64,000 nucleotides of DNA from DB1 sp049323655 (GTDB lineage: Bacteria > Desulfobacterota > Desulfobulbia > Desulfobulbales > SURF-16). The translations under genes were made by a program, and so were the position numbers. Location of the stretch: assembly GCA_049323655.1 (NCBI GenBank), contig JBMONO010000041.1, forward strand, positions 105,975 through 169,974, in the 5' to 3' direction. Position 1 is the stretch's first letter; the number at the start of each line of letters is the position of its first letter. The notes under the pieces were generated by a model. It worked only from the letters and a program-made list of their open reading frames with translations. It was not told the DNA's origin and made no database searches. This document shows positions 35,002 to 42,851 of the stretch, one piece after another.

Positions 35002-36468
35002 TCAGGGCACTGTGTTGCCGGATTCTGCGGCCCGACGGATGATTTTTTTGATCAAATCAGCAAAGACAAAAGCGTGCAGGGGCAGCACCGCATACCAGTA
35101 AAGGCGCCCCCCCACCCCTTTCGGATAAAAATGGGCGGTCTGGATGAGATGATGACCCTGGATGTCGAATTCGAGCCAGGCGCGGCCCGGCACCTTCATC
35201 TGGGCGAGTAGCAAAAGACGTTTGTTTGGCTTGAGGTCCGCCACCTTCCAGAAATCCAGAGCGTCACCGACCCGGAGCTCCTCCGGGTCGCGGCGACCGC
35301 GGTTGAGGCCATAGCCGCCGACCAGTTTATCGATAAAGCCCCGCGTCATCCAGAGTAAGTGGTAGGAAAACCAGCCGCGCTCGCCGCCGATGGAGCAGAC
35401 GGCCCGGAAGATGCGCTCCGGGGCAATGGCGCCGAAGTCGCAGACCCGCTGGTCGCGGAGAACGGCGGATGCCATGTCATCCTGATCCTTGATGTCGCAA
35501 GCCTCGCCGGCTGATGAGTCACACCAGCGGCTGAGTACCTGGCGCTGCTCGATATCGCGGATCGCCAGGCGCACCGCCGCGCGGTAGGAGAGGGGGGTGA
35601 TGGTCGGGAAAAAGCGGGCCGCATGGTCGTTCTGAAGAATGGTCTCCGACTTGAGCCCTTCAACCAGGGCCGCCGCCATCTTGTATGGCACCGGGGTAAA
35701 AAGGGTGAGCCAGGAGGAGGAGAGGCGGGGGGTGAGCAGGGGAACCGGAATGATCAGCCGTTTGAGCCCCATCTCCGCAGCCGCCTCCTTCAGCATCCCG
35801 GCAAAACTCATTTCACCGCAGCCGATATCGACCACCAGATTCTTGCCTGGTGGGAGGGTCAGGCTGCCGACCAGATAGGAGAGGACGTCATCGACCGAGA
35901 TCGGCTGGGTGCGGGTACGGACCCAGCGGGGGGTGATCATGAACGGCAGTTTCTGCACCAGGTTGCGGATGATCTCGAAACTGGCGGAGCCGGAGCCGAT
36001 GATGACTCCGGCCCGGATCCAGATCGTCTGGATGGCGTCCGGTCGAGCGGACAGGATCTCGCCGGTTTCGATGCGGCTGAGCAGGTGTTTGCTTGCCGTC
36101 GCCCGCACTCCGAGCCCGCCGAGGTAGATAATCCGTTTTACTCCGGCGGCGATGGCCGCGTCACGGAAATTTTCCGCGCTGATCCGGTCCAGTTTCTCGA
36201 AATCGTCGCTCTGGGCACCCATGGAGTGGATGAGATAATAGGCGCAGTCGATTCCGGTCAAAGCCCGGGTCAGCTTCTCCCAGTCAAAGGTGTCGCCTTC
36301 AAAAATCTCCACCCTGTCGCGGACTGCGGCCCGCACCTTGCCGGCATTGCGCACCAGCAGGCGCAGGGAGAGATGCGGGGCGGCCAGGAGCCGCTCTTTC
36401 AGTCGCCGGCCGATATAGCCGGTGGCGCCGGTGATGAGAATCTTTTTTCTCTCGTCCGGATCAGGCAT
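35002..36468 (-). CDS. SDR (NmrA-like) plus DUF2867 protein
   Basis: 488 residues. N-terminal Rossmann GATGYIGRRL at about 13-22, then an NAD(P)-binding extended SDR domain (DCAYYLIHSMGA, KRIIYLGGLGV) to about residue 300. The C-terminal about 180 residues (GERGWFSYHLLWMTRGFIDKL, LRVGDALDFWKV, KGVGGRLYWYAVLPLHAFVF) form a DUF2867 domain, a lipocalin-like fold. Such fusions are widespread and their reaction is unknown. Its ATG overlaps the stop of the DUF523/YbgA gene by eight bases, so they form an operon. Confidence 0.9.
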   Translation of the reverse strand: MPDPDERKKILITGATGYIGRRLKERLLAAPHLSLRLLVRNAGKVRAAVRDRVEIFEGDTFDWEKLTRALTGIDCAYYLIHSMGAQSDDFEKLDRISAENFRDAAIAAGVKRIIYLGGLGVRATASKHLLSRIETGEILSARPDAIQTIWIRAGVIIGSGSASFEIIRNLVQKLPFMITPRWVRTRTQPISVDDVLSYLVGSLTLPPGKNLVVDIGCGEMSFAGMLKEAAAEMGLKRLIIPVPLLTPRLSSSWLTLFTPVPYKMAAALVEGLKSETILQNDHAARFFPTITPLSYRAAVRLAIRDIEQRQVLSRWCDSSAGEACDIKDQDDMASAVLRDQRVCDFGAIAPERIFRAVCSIGGERGWFSYHLLWMTRGFIDKLVGGYGLNRGRRDPEELRVGDALDFWKVADLKPNKRLLLLAQMKVPGRAWLEFDIQGHHLIQTAHFYPKGVGGRLYWYAVLPLHAFVFADLIKKIIRRAAESGNTVP

Positions 36469-37414
36469 GGTTGCGCAGCTTCAGTTCGAGCGGATGGGGG
36501 GCGAGATAGTACTGGTCGGCCAGATATGGTTGCCCGTATTTGCGGACGTAATGGTTGACCAGGGTGATCGGCACGATGAGCGGCACATGCCCATTCCGGT
36601 ACTGTGCTATGATTTCCAGCAGTTCCTGTTTTTCGTCGGCGGAGAGTTGTTTTTTGAAGTAGCCCATCATGTGCAGCAGGACGTTGGTGTTCTTTGCCGC
36701 TGTGCTTTTCAGAGAGAGGGCGGTCATCATCAGTTTTTCGTAATGCTGAAATGTCTCCTCCGAAGAGAGGGAGGAATCGGCAACGAGCTGGCCCATGCGG
36801 CGGTAGAGTTTTTCGTTGTGGGCGAGAAAGAGCAGTTTGTGGCGGGCATGAAAGGTGACCAGGCCGCCGCGGGTTCTGCCGGCGGTGAGCAGCTGTCGCC
36901 AGCGCTGATAGACGAAGATGCGGGTAATGAAGAGCTCGCGCAGGCCGAGATCGTGCAGCCGGCCCTCGTCTTCCACCGGCAGCAGGGGAAAGTGGTCCAT
37001 GAAAGCGCGGGCAAAGAGGCCGACCCCGACGGTCTGCGGGCTTTTGTCCGGCTCCATGCTGTAAACCTTGACCCGTTCCATGCCGCTTGACGGCGATCTG
37101 CTTTTGAAGATAAAGCCGCAGAGATTTTCCTTTTCCAGTTCCTGCACCCGCCTGGCGGCCCAGGTGTGCATTTGTTCGGTCAGATCAAGTTTGCTGCGGA
37201 TGGTGATCAGGCGCGGCCGGGCGGGGTCGCCGACCAGCCGCATCGCCTCCCGCGGGGTGCCGAGTCCGCATTCAGACTCCGGGCAGATGGGCACGAAGTC
37301 AAGGTAGCGTCCAAGGGTGTCCATAATATAGGGATCGCGGGAATGGCCGCCGTTGTAGCGGACGTTTGCCCCGGTGAGGCAGGCGCTGATGCCGATCTTG
37401 ATTTTTGTTTCCAT
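36461..37414 (-). CDS. DUF523 and DUF1722 (YbgA-type) protein
   Basis: 317 residues. The N-terminal DUF523 domain has ISACLTGANVRYNGG, CPESECGLGTPREAMRLVG and SRSPSSGMERVKVY, with paired cysteines that may bind metal or substrate. The C-terminal DUF1722 domain has LVTFHARHKLLFLAHNEKLYRRMGQL. Proteins of this architecture often lie near photolyase or DNA-repair genes, and a role in thiouracil or nucleotide repair has been suggested for some relatives. None of that is visible here. It overlaps the SDR gene downstream. Confidence 0.9.
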   Translation of the reverse strand: METKIKIGISACLTGANVRYNGGHSRDPYIMDTLGRYLDFVPICPESECGLGTPREAMRLVGDPARPRLITIRSKLDLTEQMHTWAARRVQELEKENLCGFIFKSRSPSSGMERVKVYSMEPDKSPQTVGVGLFARAFMDHFPLLPVEDEGRLHDLGLRELFITRIFVYQRWRQLLTAGRTRGGLVTFHARHKLLFLAHNEKLYRRMGQLVADSSLSSEETFQHYEKLMMTALSLKSTAAKNTNVLLHMMGYFKKQLSADEKQELLEIIAQYRNGHVPLIVPITLVNHYVRKYGQPYLADQYYLAPHPLELKLRNHA

Positions 37415-37418
37415 AGGC

Positions 37419-38720
37419 TCAGAAAAAGCGGGAAAGAAAGAGGGTGATGACGTTGCGTTCGTACTCGTAGAAGGTGTCGTTCGAATCGTTGTCCGTGTAC
37501 TGATAGCGCAGTGACGTTTCCCAGCCTTTCGTCAGAGAAAGGATGACCTCCGCCGTGGCGTCGAGTTGTTCTTCGTCCCGATCCTGGCCGAGGGCGATGT
37601 CATAGTTGCTGTCGCGCCAAGAGAGGATAAAAGCGACGGTAAGACGGTCGAGGGGCTGCAGCCGGATGTTGGTTGCCAGAGTGGTGCGGGTCGGGGAATA
37701 GTCGTGATCGTCGCGGTTGTTGAACTCATAGGCACAGGAAATTCCGGCGCGGATTTTCGGCCAGTTCTGCATCACCTCTGCCTGACTGCGGTGGCGCCAG
37801 CCGGTAAGGTAATCATACTCGTCGGCAAGCACATCATGGTAATCGCTGCGTTGCAGAAAACGCAGCGCCGTAGCCGTGCCGACCGGCACGGTGAGTTGCA
37901 GGCGAAGCAGAGGGCTCTGTTCGTAGCTGTCGCCGTCCAGCAGAATATACTGATAGCCGCCGCCTGCTTCGATCTGCATAAAAGTCCAGTTTTGCCACCA
38001 GGCATACTCGACGGTGGCTGAGCCGGTGTCGTACTGACTGATGTCTTCGTACTTGAGATAGGAAAAGCTTGACTGGAGAAAGGAACCGCTGTGCGTTCCT
38101 GCTTGGTGCAGGGGGCGGCGGAAAAAGGCGAAAAGATCGAGAAAGGCGTCTGACTGGTTACTTGCCTGCAGCAGATCGGTGGCGGACAGTTCGACATTGT
38201 CGTCATAACCCAGGCCCAGGGAGACATATTTATCCCAGAGCGAGGCCCGCTCCTTGCCGCCGATTTTGGCCAGGGCATATGCCGCCAGTTCCCTGGTGCG
38301 GGCATCGGAGGCAGTGGCGCTTTCAACGGCGCGATGCAACCAGCTTCTTGCCGCTTCCCGGTCCCCCTCTTTTTCGGCAATGATGCCGAGATTGTAATAG
38401 GCGATGGCGGTCATGCGGGGAAAGGCGGCTGTGCGGTGGAAGGCATCCTTCGCCTCGGGGTAGCGGCCGGCTTTATAGGCGGACACCCCGATGTTGTAGT
38501 AGAGGGCCGGTTTGTTGACTCCGGCTGCCTCTGCCTGTCGAAAGAGAACCAGTGCTTGTTCGTGGTTTCCTTGTCTGGCGAGGGTGATTCCCTGATTGAA
38601 CAGGATGGATGCTGCGTCAACAGTGGATGCCGCGGTGTTCTCGCCGATGACAGGGATGAAAAGGGCAAGGAGCAACAGCGCTCGTCGGGCAATGGTGATG
38701 GCAGGGAAAGGCAGTATCAT
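37419..38720 (-). CDS. TPR protein with C-terminal outer-membrane beta-barrel
   Basis: 433 residues from ATG 38720; an in-frame ATG at 38756 would add 12. A signal peptide ends near residue 30 (LLLLALFIPVIGENTAA). About 130 residues of tetratricopeptide repeats follow (FNQGITLARQGNHEQALVLFR, YYNIGVSAYKAGRYPEAKDAF, YYNLGIIAEKEGDREAARSWL). The C-terminal about 270 residues alternate aromatic and polar strands and end in NVITLFLSRFF, with a terminal phenylalanine as in BAM substrates. It resembles surface lipoprotein assembly modifier-type or PgaA-type exporters, but the partner is unknown. Confidence 0.85.
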   Translation of the reverse strand: MILPFPAITIARRALLLLALFIPVIGENTAASTVDAASILFNQGITLARQGNHEQALVLFRQAEAAGVNKPALYYNIGVSAYKAGRYPEAKDAFHRTAAFPRMTAIAYYNLGIIAEKEGDREAARSWLHRAVESATASDARTRELAAYALAKIGGKERASLWDKYVSLGLGYDDNVELSATDLLQASNQSDAFLDLFAFFRRPLHQAGTHSGSFLQSSFSYLKYEDISQYDTGSATVEYAWWQNWTFMQIEAGGGYQYILLDGDSYEQSPLLRLQLTVPVGTATALRFLQRSDYHDVLADEYDYLTGWRHRSQAEVMQNWPKIRAGISCAYEFNNRDDHDYSPTRTTLATNIRLQPLDRLTVAFILSWRDSNYDIALGQDRDEEQLDATAEVILSLTKGWETSLRYQYTDNDSNDTFYEYERNVITLFLSRFF

Positions 38721-38893
38721 ATGACCATCCGCCTGGGGAATGTCGAGGGAATGCACAGCGGCCGAAGGCGGGCGGCTTCTGCGGGATTGTCACGGTAACA
38801 TGTACAAAGAGATTGTGCCAATTTCCCGCAGTCTTTGCAATGAAAAAAGCATTGGCCGGCTGAGCGGGTCGAGGCAACGGCAGTGGGAGCGGT

Positions 38894-38926
38894 AAAAAAA
38901 AAAAGCCCCGCCAGGGGGGCGGGGCT
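38894..38926 (-). terminator. Intrinsic terminator after the proline-rich protein gene
   Basis: A 9-bp perfect GC-rich stem, AGCCCCGCC (38904-38912) with GGCGGGGCT (38918-38926), has a 5-base loop and is followed on the minus strand by about ten T. It lies 27 bases after the stop at 38954 and before the TPR-barrel gene, so the two genes are probably not simply cotranscribed. Confidence 0.92.
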
Positions 38927-38953
38927 GCGGATGGCTGGTCGGGAAGGTGGGAA

Positions 38954-39655
38954 TTATTTTCCTTTCTGAGGAGCAGTGTTCTCTTTGGTCTCCCGTGCCC
39001 TCTCCTGGATATCTTTCTGTGCGTCGATAACGCCGGAACGGACTGTGTCGGGCCGTTCCGGGGCGACCGGCCGCTCAACAGCTGGTGGAGCTGAGGGCCG
39101 CTCAACAGCTGGTGGAGCTGAGGGCCGCTCAACAGCTGGTGGAGCTGAGGGACGTTCAACCGTGGGCGGGGTCTCGGGTCGCTGGACCGGCGGCGGCTCT
39201 ACCGGGCGTTCGACCGCCGGCGGGGTGGTCGGCTGTTCCGGAATCGTCGGCGTTTCCGGCCGTGGCGGCGAGGCCGGCGGCTCGGGTCGGGCAACGGCCG
39301 GCGCCTCGTCGGGCCGTTCGGTTGCCGGCGGAGCATCAGGGCGTTGTGTGACAGGGGAAGCATCGGGACGCTGTTCACCCTGCCCCGCCTGCGGCGTCTG
39401 CTGCTGCCCATTACCGCTACCGCTCGACTGTATCGCCCCCTGTGTGCGGGTCTGCTCGCCGTTGCCCTGTTGCCGCTCTTTTTCCGAACGGACCTGAACG
39501 GCAGGCAGCTCGATGATGTTCATAACCTCTTCCGAGGAGGTGACATCCTCGTCGATCACCTCCATGGTGACATCGAGTTCCACGTCAGCGGCAAAGGCAT
39601 TGGCGTGGAAGAGAAGAAGAGCGATGAGGGCGAGACTGCTGGGTGAAAATTTCAT
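38954..39655 (-). CDS. Proline-rich secreted repeat protein
   Basis: 233 residues from ATG 39655; ATG 39667 would add four. A signal peptide ends at NAFAAD. The rest is low complexity: a Gln/Gly-rich part, then many PP-x-V-ERP-type motifs, with three exact copies of a 9-residue PSAPPAVER unit, and a basic tail KENTAPQKGK. No folded domain is visible. It may be a periplasmic spacer or a cell-wall-spanning linker, like proline-rich TonB or Pal-type segments. It lies downstream of an ECF sigma/anti-sigma pair and is a candidate target or partner of it. Function unknown. Confidence 0.8.
   Translation of the reverse strand: MKFSPSSLALIALLLFHANAFAADVELDVTMEVIDEDVTSSEEVMNIIELPAVQVRSEKERQQGNGEQTRTQGAIQSSGSGNGQQQTPQAGQGEQRPDASPVTQRPDAPPATERPDEAPAVARPEPPASPPRPETPTIPEQPTTPPAVERPVEPPPVQRPETPPTVERPSAPPAVERPSAPPAVERPSAPPAVERPVAPERPDTVRSGVIDAQKDIQERARETKENTAPQKGK
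39071..39151 (-). repeat. Three exact 27-bp tandem repeats inside the proline-rich gene
   Basis: Three identical 27-bp units (39071-39097, 39098-39124, 39125-39151) each encode PSAPPAVER. They are identical at the nucleotide level, unlike the surrounding similar but diverged units. This points to recent slippage or recombination. Confidence 0.9.
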
Positions 39656-39749
39656 TGTCAACCTCATGAACCAACGGTAAGGCAACCGATAATTCCTATC
39701 AAGCCTTGCCAAGAATATATCATCAATCGGTAAAGATGCAGCATTTTTT

Positions 39750-39804
39750 GTCGAAATCGTAAAGCCGCGATTCCAGCGGGCGGTGTATTGTAGCTCGTTG
39801 TTTT
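39750..39804 (-). repeat. Second dispersed element, copy 1
   Basis: On the minus strand it reads AAACAACGAGCTACAATACA, then a GGAATCG core and TTTACGATTTCGACA. The plus strand at 49744-49800 carries the same about 55 bp with only a few differences. A flanking inverted word CCCGC...GCGGG lies at about 39816-39833. It sits between the anti-sigma gene and the proline-rich gene. Confidence 0.8.
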
Positions 39805-39871
39805 CTCGTTCGCGCCCGCCATGGTTTGCGGGTTTACGAGAGCATCGCTTTTTCCGTAAGCTGCGGTTTTG

Positions 39872-40552
39872 TCATGCAATATACCGTTCCGCAAAGAAGG
39901 CGCCGGTCGGCGGGGTCTCTTCGATCTGCATCTCAAGGCGAAGAACTTTGCTTCTGTTGTGATGATCGATTCGGGTTACGACCTCGGCATTGCCCGTTCC
40001 TCTGGCGGTCAACGGCAGGCGCAGCAGATTTTTCCCCTTGCGCAGGGTGGTGGTCCATTTGATCTCGCTGCTCTGAGGAAAACCGCTCATCTCCAGTTGC
40101 TTCGGCAGATGAATGGTGACGTCGGCGTCGATGAGGTCCTGGGGGGCGTTGACCACTACGGTGACGGTTTTTTCCTCATGCAGTTTCAGGGCGACCATGG
40201 CCAGTCCTGGTCCTGCGGGATCCGGACCCATCACGGTTTTGCCCGGCAGGCCGATCATGACCCAAACGGCAAGGCAGGCGGCGAGGGCCGCGCCGATCCA
40301 GCGGGAGTGATGCCGCCGTTGCTGGTTTCCATGAGCTTTTCTTGCTGCGGCCAGGGCGCGAGCGCCGAGATCGGGCGAGGGAGCTGGCGCCGGTATGGAG
40401 CGCAGGGCGGCAACAAGCTCGGCGTCACGCCGGAGAATGTCACTGCACCGTGGACAGCTGGCGACATGCCGGTCTATGGCAGCGGTCTCTGCCGCCGGCA
40501 GCGTACCGTCAAGAAGTTCATCCCGCAGGGTCATTATCTTTTTACAGTCCAT
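39872..40552 (-). CDS. Anti-sigma factor with zinc-finger (ZAS/HC2-type) domain
   Basis: 226 residues. The N-terminal helical domain carries H29-x3-C33-x2-C36 (HVASCPRC), the zinc-binding anti-sigma signature. A single membrane helix (IGAALAACLAVWVMIG) is near residues 85-100. The remaining about 120 residues form a periplasmic beta-rich domain (KLHEEKTVTVVVNAPQDL, TIHLPKQLEMSG, NAEVVTRIDHHNR) that presumably senses a stress signal. Follows the ECF sigma gene by 25 bp, the usual pair arrangement. Confidence 0.88.
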   Translation of the reverse strand: MDCKKIMTLRDELLDGTLPAAETAAIDRHVASCPRCSDILRRDAELVAALRSIPAPAPSPDLGARALAAARKAHGNQQRRHHSRWIGAALAACLAVWVMIGLPGKTVMGPDPAGPGLAMVALKLHEEKTVTVVVNAPQDLIDADVTIHLPKQLEMSGFPQSSEIKWTTTLRKGKNLLRLPLTARGTGNAEVVTRIDHHNRSKVLRLEMQIEETPPTGAFFAERYIA

Positions 40553-40577
40553 ATGCTTACCTCTAATTGCTACACGT

Positions 40578-41150
40578 TTATCCCGGTAAAAAGGTTTCCT
40601 GTTCGAGAAATTTTCTTAAGTTAGCCCGGGCCCGGTGCAGACGGGATTTGAGAGTGCCGATCGGTGTTTCGAGGATTTCTTCGAGTTCGGCCAGAGTGTA
40701 CCCTTCCATGTCATGAAGGATACAGAGATGCTGCTGGTCCGGATTAAGGGAATGAATGGCGGCCAGCAGTTTGTCGCGGAGTTGTCTGTTCTCGGACAAT
40801 CGTTCCGGGTTGTTTTCCTCGGTCGCCACCTGGTCGAGGAGAGACGAGCCATCGTTGTCGTTTTCCGGCAGAATCAGGGAAAGAGGAGAACGGCCCGCCC
40901 GGCGGCGCTGATCGATGAAGGTGCGATAGAGTACCTTGACCAGCCAGGGGCCGGGCTTTTCCAGTCGGCAGATCTCGTCTCGCTTGGGGTAGAGTTTGAC
41001 GATGACATCCTGGACAAGATCCTCCGCATCCTCGGCCCTACGGGTCAGGCGATAGGCAACCCGATGAAGTTTCGTCAGGTGGGTGGCAAGGATCGCCTCG
41101 AAGTCATCGGGTTTGAAAAAGGGTGAGAAAAGCCGCAGTAATTTTCCCAT
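40578..41150 (-). CDS. ECF (group 4) RNA polymerase sigma factor
   Basis: 190 residues. Region 2 has AYRLTRRAEDAEDLVQDVIVKLY and region 4 has HSLNPDQQHLCILHDMEGYTLAELEEIL and GTLKSRLHRARANLRKFL, as in RpoE/SigW-type factors. Its own promoter region carries a good ECF-type site at 41166-41193. With the zinc anti-sigma downstream it forms an envelope-stress type regulatory pair. The target genes probably include the adjacent proline-rich protein, but no matching promoter was found there. Confidence 0.95.
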   Translation of the reverse strand: MGKLLRLFSPFFKPDDFEAILATHLTKLHRVAYRLTRRAEDAEDLVQDVIVKLYPKRDEICRLEKPGPWLVKVLYRTFIDQRRRAGRSPLSLILPENDNDGSSLLDQVATEENNPERLSENRQLRDKLLAAIHSLNPDQQHLCILHDMEGYTLAELEEILETPIGTLKSRLHRARANLRKFLEQETFLPG

Positions 41151-41165
41151 ATATTCTCTTTTCGC

Positions 41166-41193
41166 ATAACGCGACCGGCGGCGAAAAGGTTCC
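41166..41193 (-). promoter_or_regulatory. ECF-type promoter of the sigma factor gene (GGAACC-16-CGTTAT)
   Basis: On the minus strand GGAACC (41193-41188) and CGTTAT (41171-41166) are exactly 16 bases apart, close to the RpoE-like GGAAC-N16-CGT pattern, and lie 16 bases upstream of the sigma factor ATG at 41150. Positive autoregulation of ECF operons is common. Found by eye; no transcript data. Confidence 0.65.
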
Positions 41194-41280
41194 CTATTGT
41201 GTCAGTTTTTCCGGCGGCCAGGTCCAAGGTCAGGATGAAGGGTGGTGAGGCGTTGGAAACGGAGGAGTAGATGAAGATCC

Positions 41281-41312
41281 AAACCGGCGGTCATAGCCGT
41301 GGCCGCCGGTTT
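41281..41312 (-). terminator. Strong hairpin downstream of the DnaJ-type gene
   Basis: Ten-base arms AAACCGGCGG (41281-41290) and CCGCCGGTTT (41303-41312) pair perfectly around a 12-base loop. They lie 19 bases after the stop at 41331 on the minus strand. The stretch beyond it is not T-rich, so Rho-independent termination is uncertain. Confidence 0.55.
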
Positions 41313-41330
41313 GTTAAGGCTGGCGCCCTG

Positions 41331-42281
41331 CTACATCCCGGCGGCGGCCAGTTCGTCCAGCAGTTTTTTCTGTTCGCTGCTGATATGCCGGGGCACCTCG
41401 ACGCTGATTTTGACCAGAATGTCGCCGTGCGGTCCATGGGGACCGGCCGGCAGGCCATGGCCTTTCAGGCGCAGTTTGGCCTGGGGCTGGATGCCGGGGG
41501 GAACCTTGACCTTGAACTGCTTGCCGTTCAGGGTGGGAACGTCGATTTCCGTGCCCAGCACCGCCGCACTGAATGGGATCTGTTTTTCAATGACGAGGTT
41601 GTTCCCCTCGCGACTGAACAGCTCATGGGGGGCCACAGTGACGAGCAGATAGAGATCGCCCGGCTCACCGCCCATGGGGGAGGGTGAACCCTTGCCGGCG
41701 ATACGCAGTTTTTTGCCGCTTTCAATGCCAGCCGGAATCTTCACCGACACCTTTTCCCCGGCCCGGCCGAGGACGATGGTCTTGTCCGCTCCGGTCATGA
41801 CCTCCTGGAGAGAGACGGTTATCTCCAATGTGACGTCCTGGCCCCTGACCGCTTGCTGGCGACTGCCGCACCCCTGAGAACGGCACCCGCCGGCCTGGGC
41901 AAAGATATCGTCAAACGGGCTTCTGCCGCTGCTGGAAAAGGTGCGAAAGCCACCGGTGGAAAAGCCGCCGCCCATGCCGCCGAAGTTGATGCCGAACTCC
42001 CGCAGGATGGAGCCGATGTCAGAGTTGCGGAAAATGTCTTCCTGGGAAAAGCGCTGGTGGAAGCCGTTGGCTCCAAAGGTGTCATACTGTTTACGCTTTT
42101 CCGGGTCCGACAGAACGGCATAGGCCTCGTTGGCTTCCTTGAATTTCTCCTCGGCCTTTTTGTCTCCGGGATTTTTATCCGGATGGTATTTCAGGGCCAG
42201 TTTGCGGAAAGCCTTCTTGATCTCGTCCGCTGTGGCGGTTTTTGTTACCCCGAGAATTTTATAATAGTCGTGTGCTGCCAT
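41331..42281 (-). CDS. cbpA: DnaJ-type cochaperone without zinc finger (CbpA-like)
   Basis: 316 residues. The J-domain (DYYKILGVTKTATADEIKKAF and the HPD motif in KYHPDKNPGDKKAEEKF) is followed by a Gly/Ser/Phe-rich linker with clustered cysteines (GGCRSQGCGSR). Two C-terminal peptide-binding beta domains follow (VTLEITVSLQEVMTG, KLRIAGKGSPSPMGGEPGDLYLLV). The CxxCxGxG zinc domain of DnaJ is absent, which makes it CbpA/DjlB type. It stimulates DnaK in protein folding. Start at ATG 42281. Confidence 0.9.
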   Translation of the reverse strand: MAAHDYYKILGVTKTATADEIKKAFRKLALKYHPDKNPGDKKAEEKFKEANEAYAVLSDPEKRKQYDTFGANGFHQRFSQEDIFRNSDIGSILREFGINFGGMGGGFSTGGFRTFSSSGRSPFDDIFAQAGGCRSQGCGSRQQAVRGQDVTLEITVSLQEVMTGADKTIVLGRAGEKVSVKIPAGIESGKKLRIAGKGSPSPMGGEPGDLYLLVTVAPHELFSREGNNLVIEKQIPFSAAVLGTEIDVPTLNGKQFKVKVPPGIQPQAKLRLKGHGLPAGPHGPHGDILVKISVEVPRHISSEQKKLLDELAAAGM

Positions 42282-42308
42282 AGGTTCGTGCGTTGTCCTT
42301 GTGTTGTC

Positions 42309-42716
42309 CTAGAACGGCACCTCATCGCCGGGGCGTGGCTCAGGTGGCGGCGGTTCGTCACCGTACTGACTGCCGGAGGAGCCCGCTCCGCCTTTGGTGG
42401 AGAGCATTTTCATCTCCCGGGCAACGATCTCGGTGGTGTACCGTTTGTTGCCGTCTTTGTCCTCCCAGGAACGGGTTTGGATGCGGCCCTCGATATAGAC
42501 CTTTGATCCTTTTGACAGGTATTCTCCACATATTTCGGCCAATCGGGCAAAGGCGACGATACGGTGCCATTCCGTCTGCTCCTGCACCTGGCCATCCTGG
42601 CCCTTCCATTTTTCCGTGGTGGCGACGGAAAAATTCGCCACCGCCGTGCCGCTCTGGGTATAGCGGATTTCCGGGTCGGAACCCAGGTTGCCGATGAGAA
42701 TGGCCTTGTTGATCAT
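42309..42716 (-). CDS. ssb: Single-stranded DNA-binding protein
   Basis: 135 residues from ATG 42716, with AAGGAG eight bases upstream; the frame opens earlier at 42755 but lacks a ribosome site. The OB-fold begins INKAILIGNLGSDPEIRYTQSG and contains EWHRIVAFARLAEICGEYLSKG and the EDKDGNKRYTTEIVAREM strands. The acidic C-terminal tip PGDEVPF is the typical partner-binding tail. Shorter than E. coli SSB in the linker. Functions in replication and repair. Confidence 0.97.
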   Translation of the reverse strand: MINKAILIGNLGSDPEIRYTQSGTAVANFSVATTEKWKGQDGQVQEQTEWHRIVAFARLAEICGEYLSKGSKVYIEGRIQTRSWEDKDGNKRYTTEIVAREMKMLSTKGGAGSSGSQYGDEPPPPEPRPGDEVPF

Positions 42717-42851
42717 GTCATGAACTCCTTGTCTGCCGGACGTGCCGGATGTCATTATAGGAAAATTTTGGCATCTGCGCCGCCCCTCCGGCAGCTAGCT
42801 AGAATTTAATGCAAAGCGGCAAAGACGCAAGAGATTCGTTGCAGAATTTTT

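Noticed and set aside
39656..39720. Sigma-54 promoter (TTGGCAAGGCTTGATA) upstream of the proline-rich gene
   Set aside because: The minus 12 TTGC element is missing and spacing is wrong.
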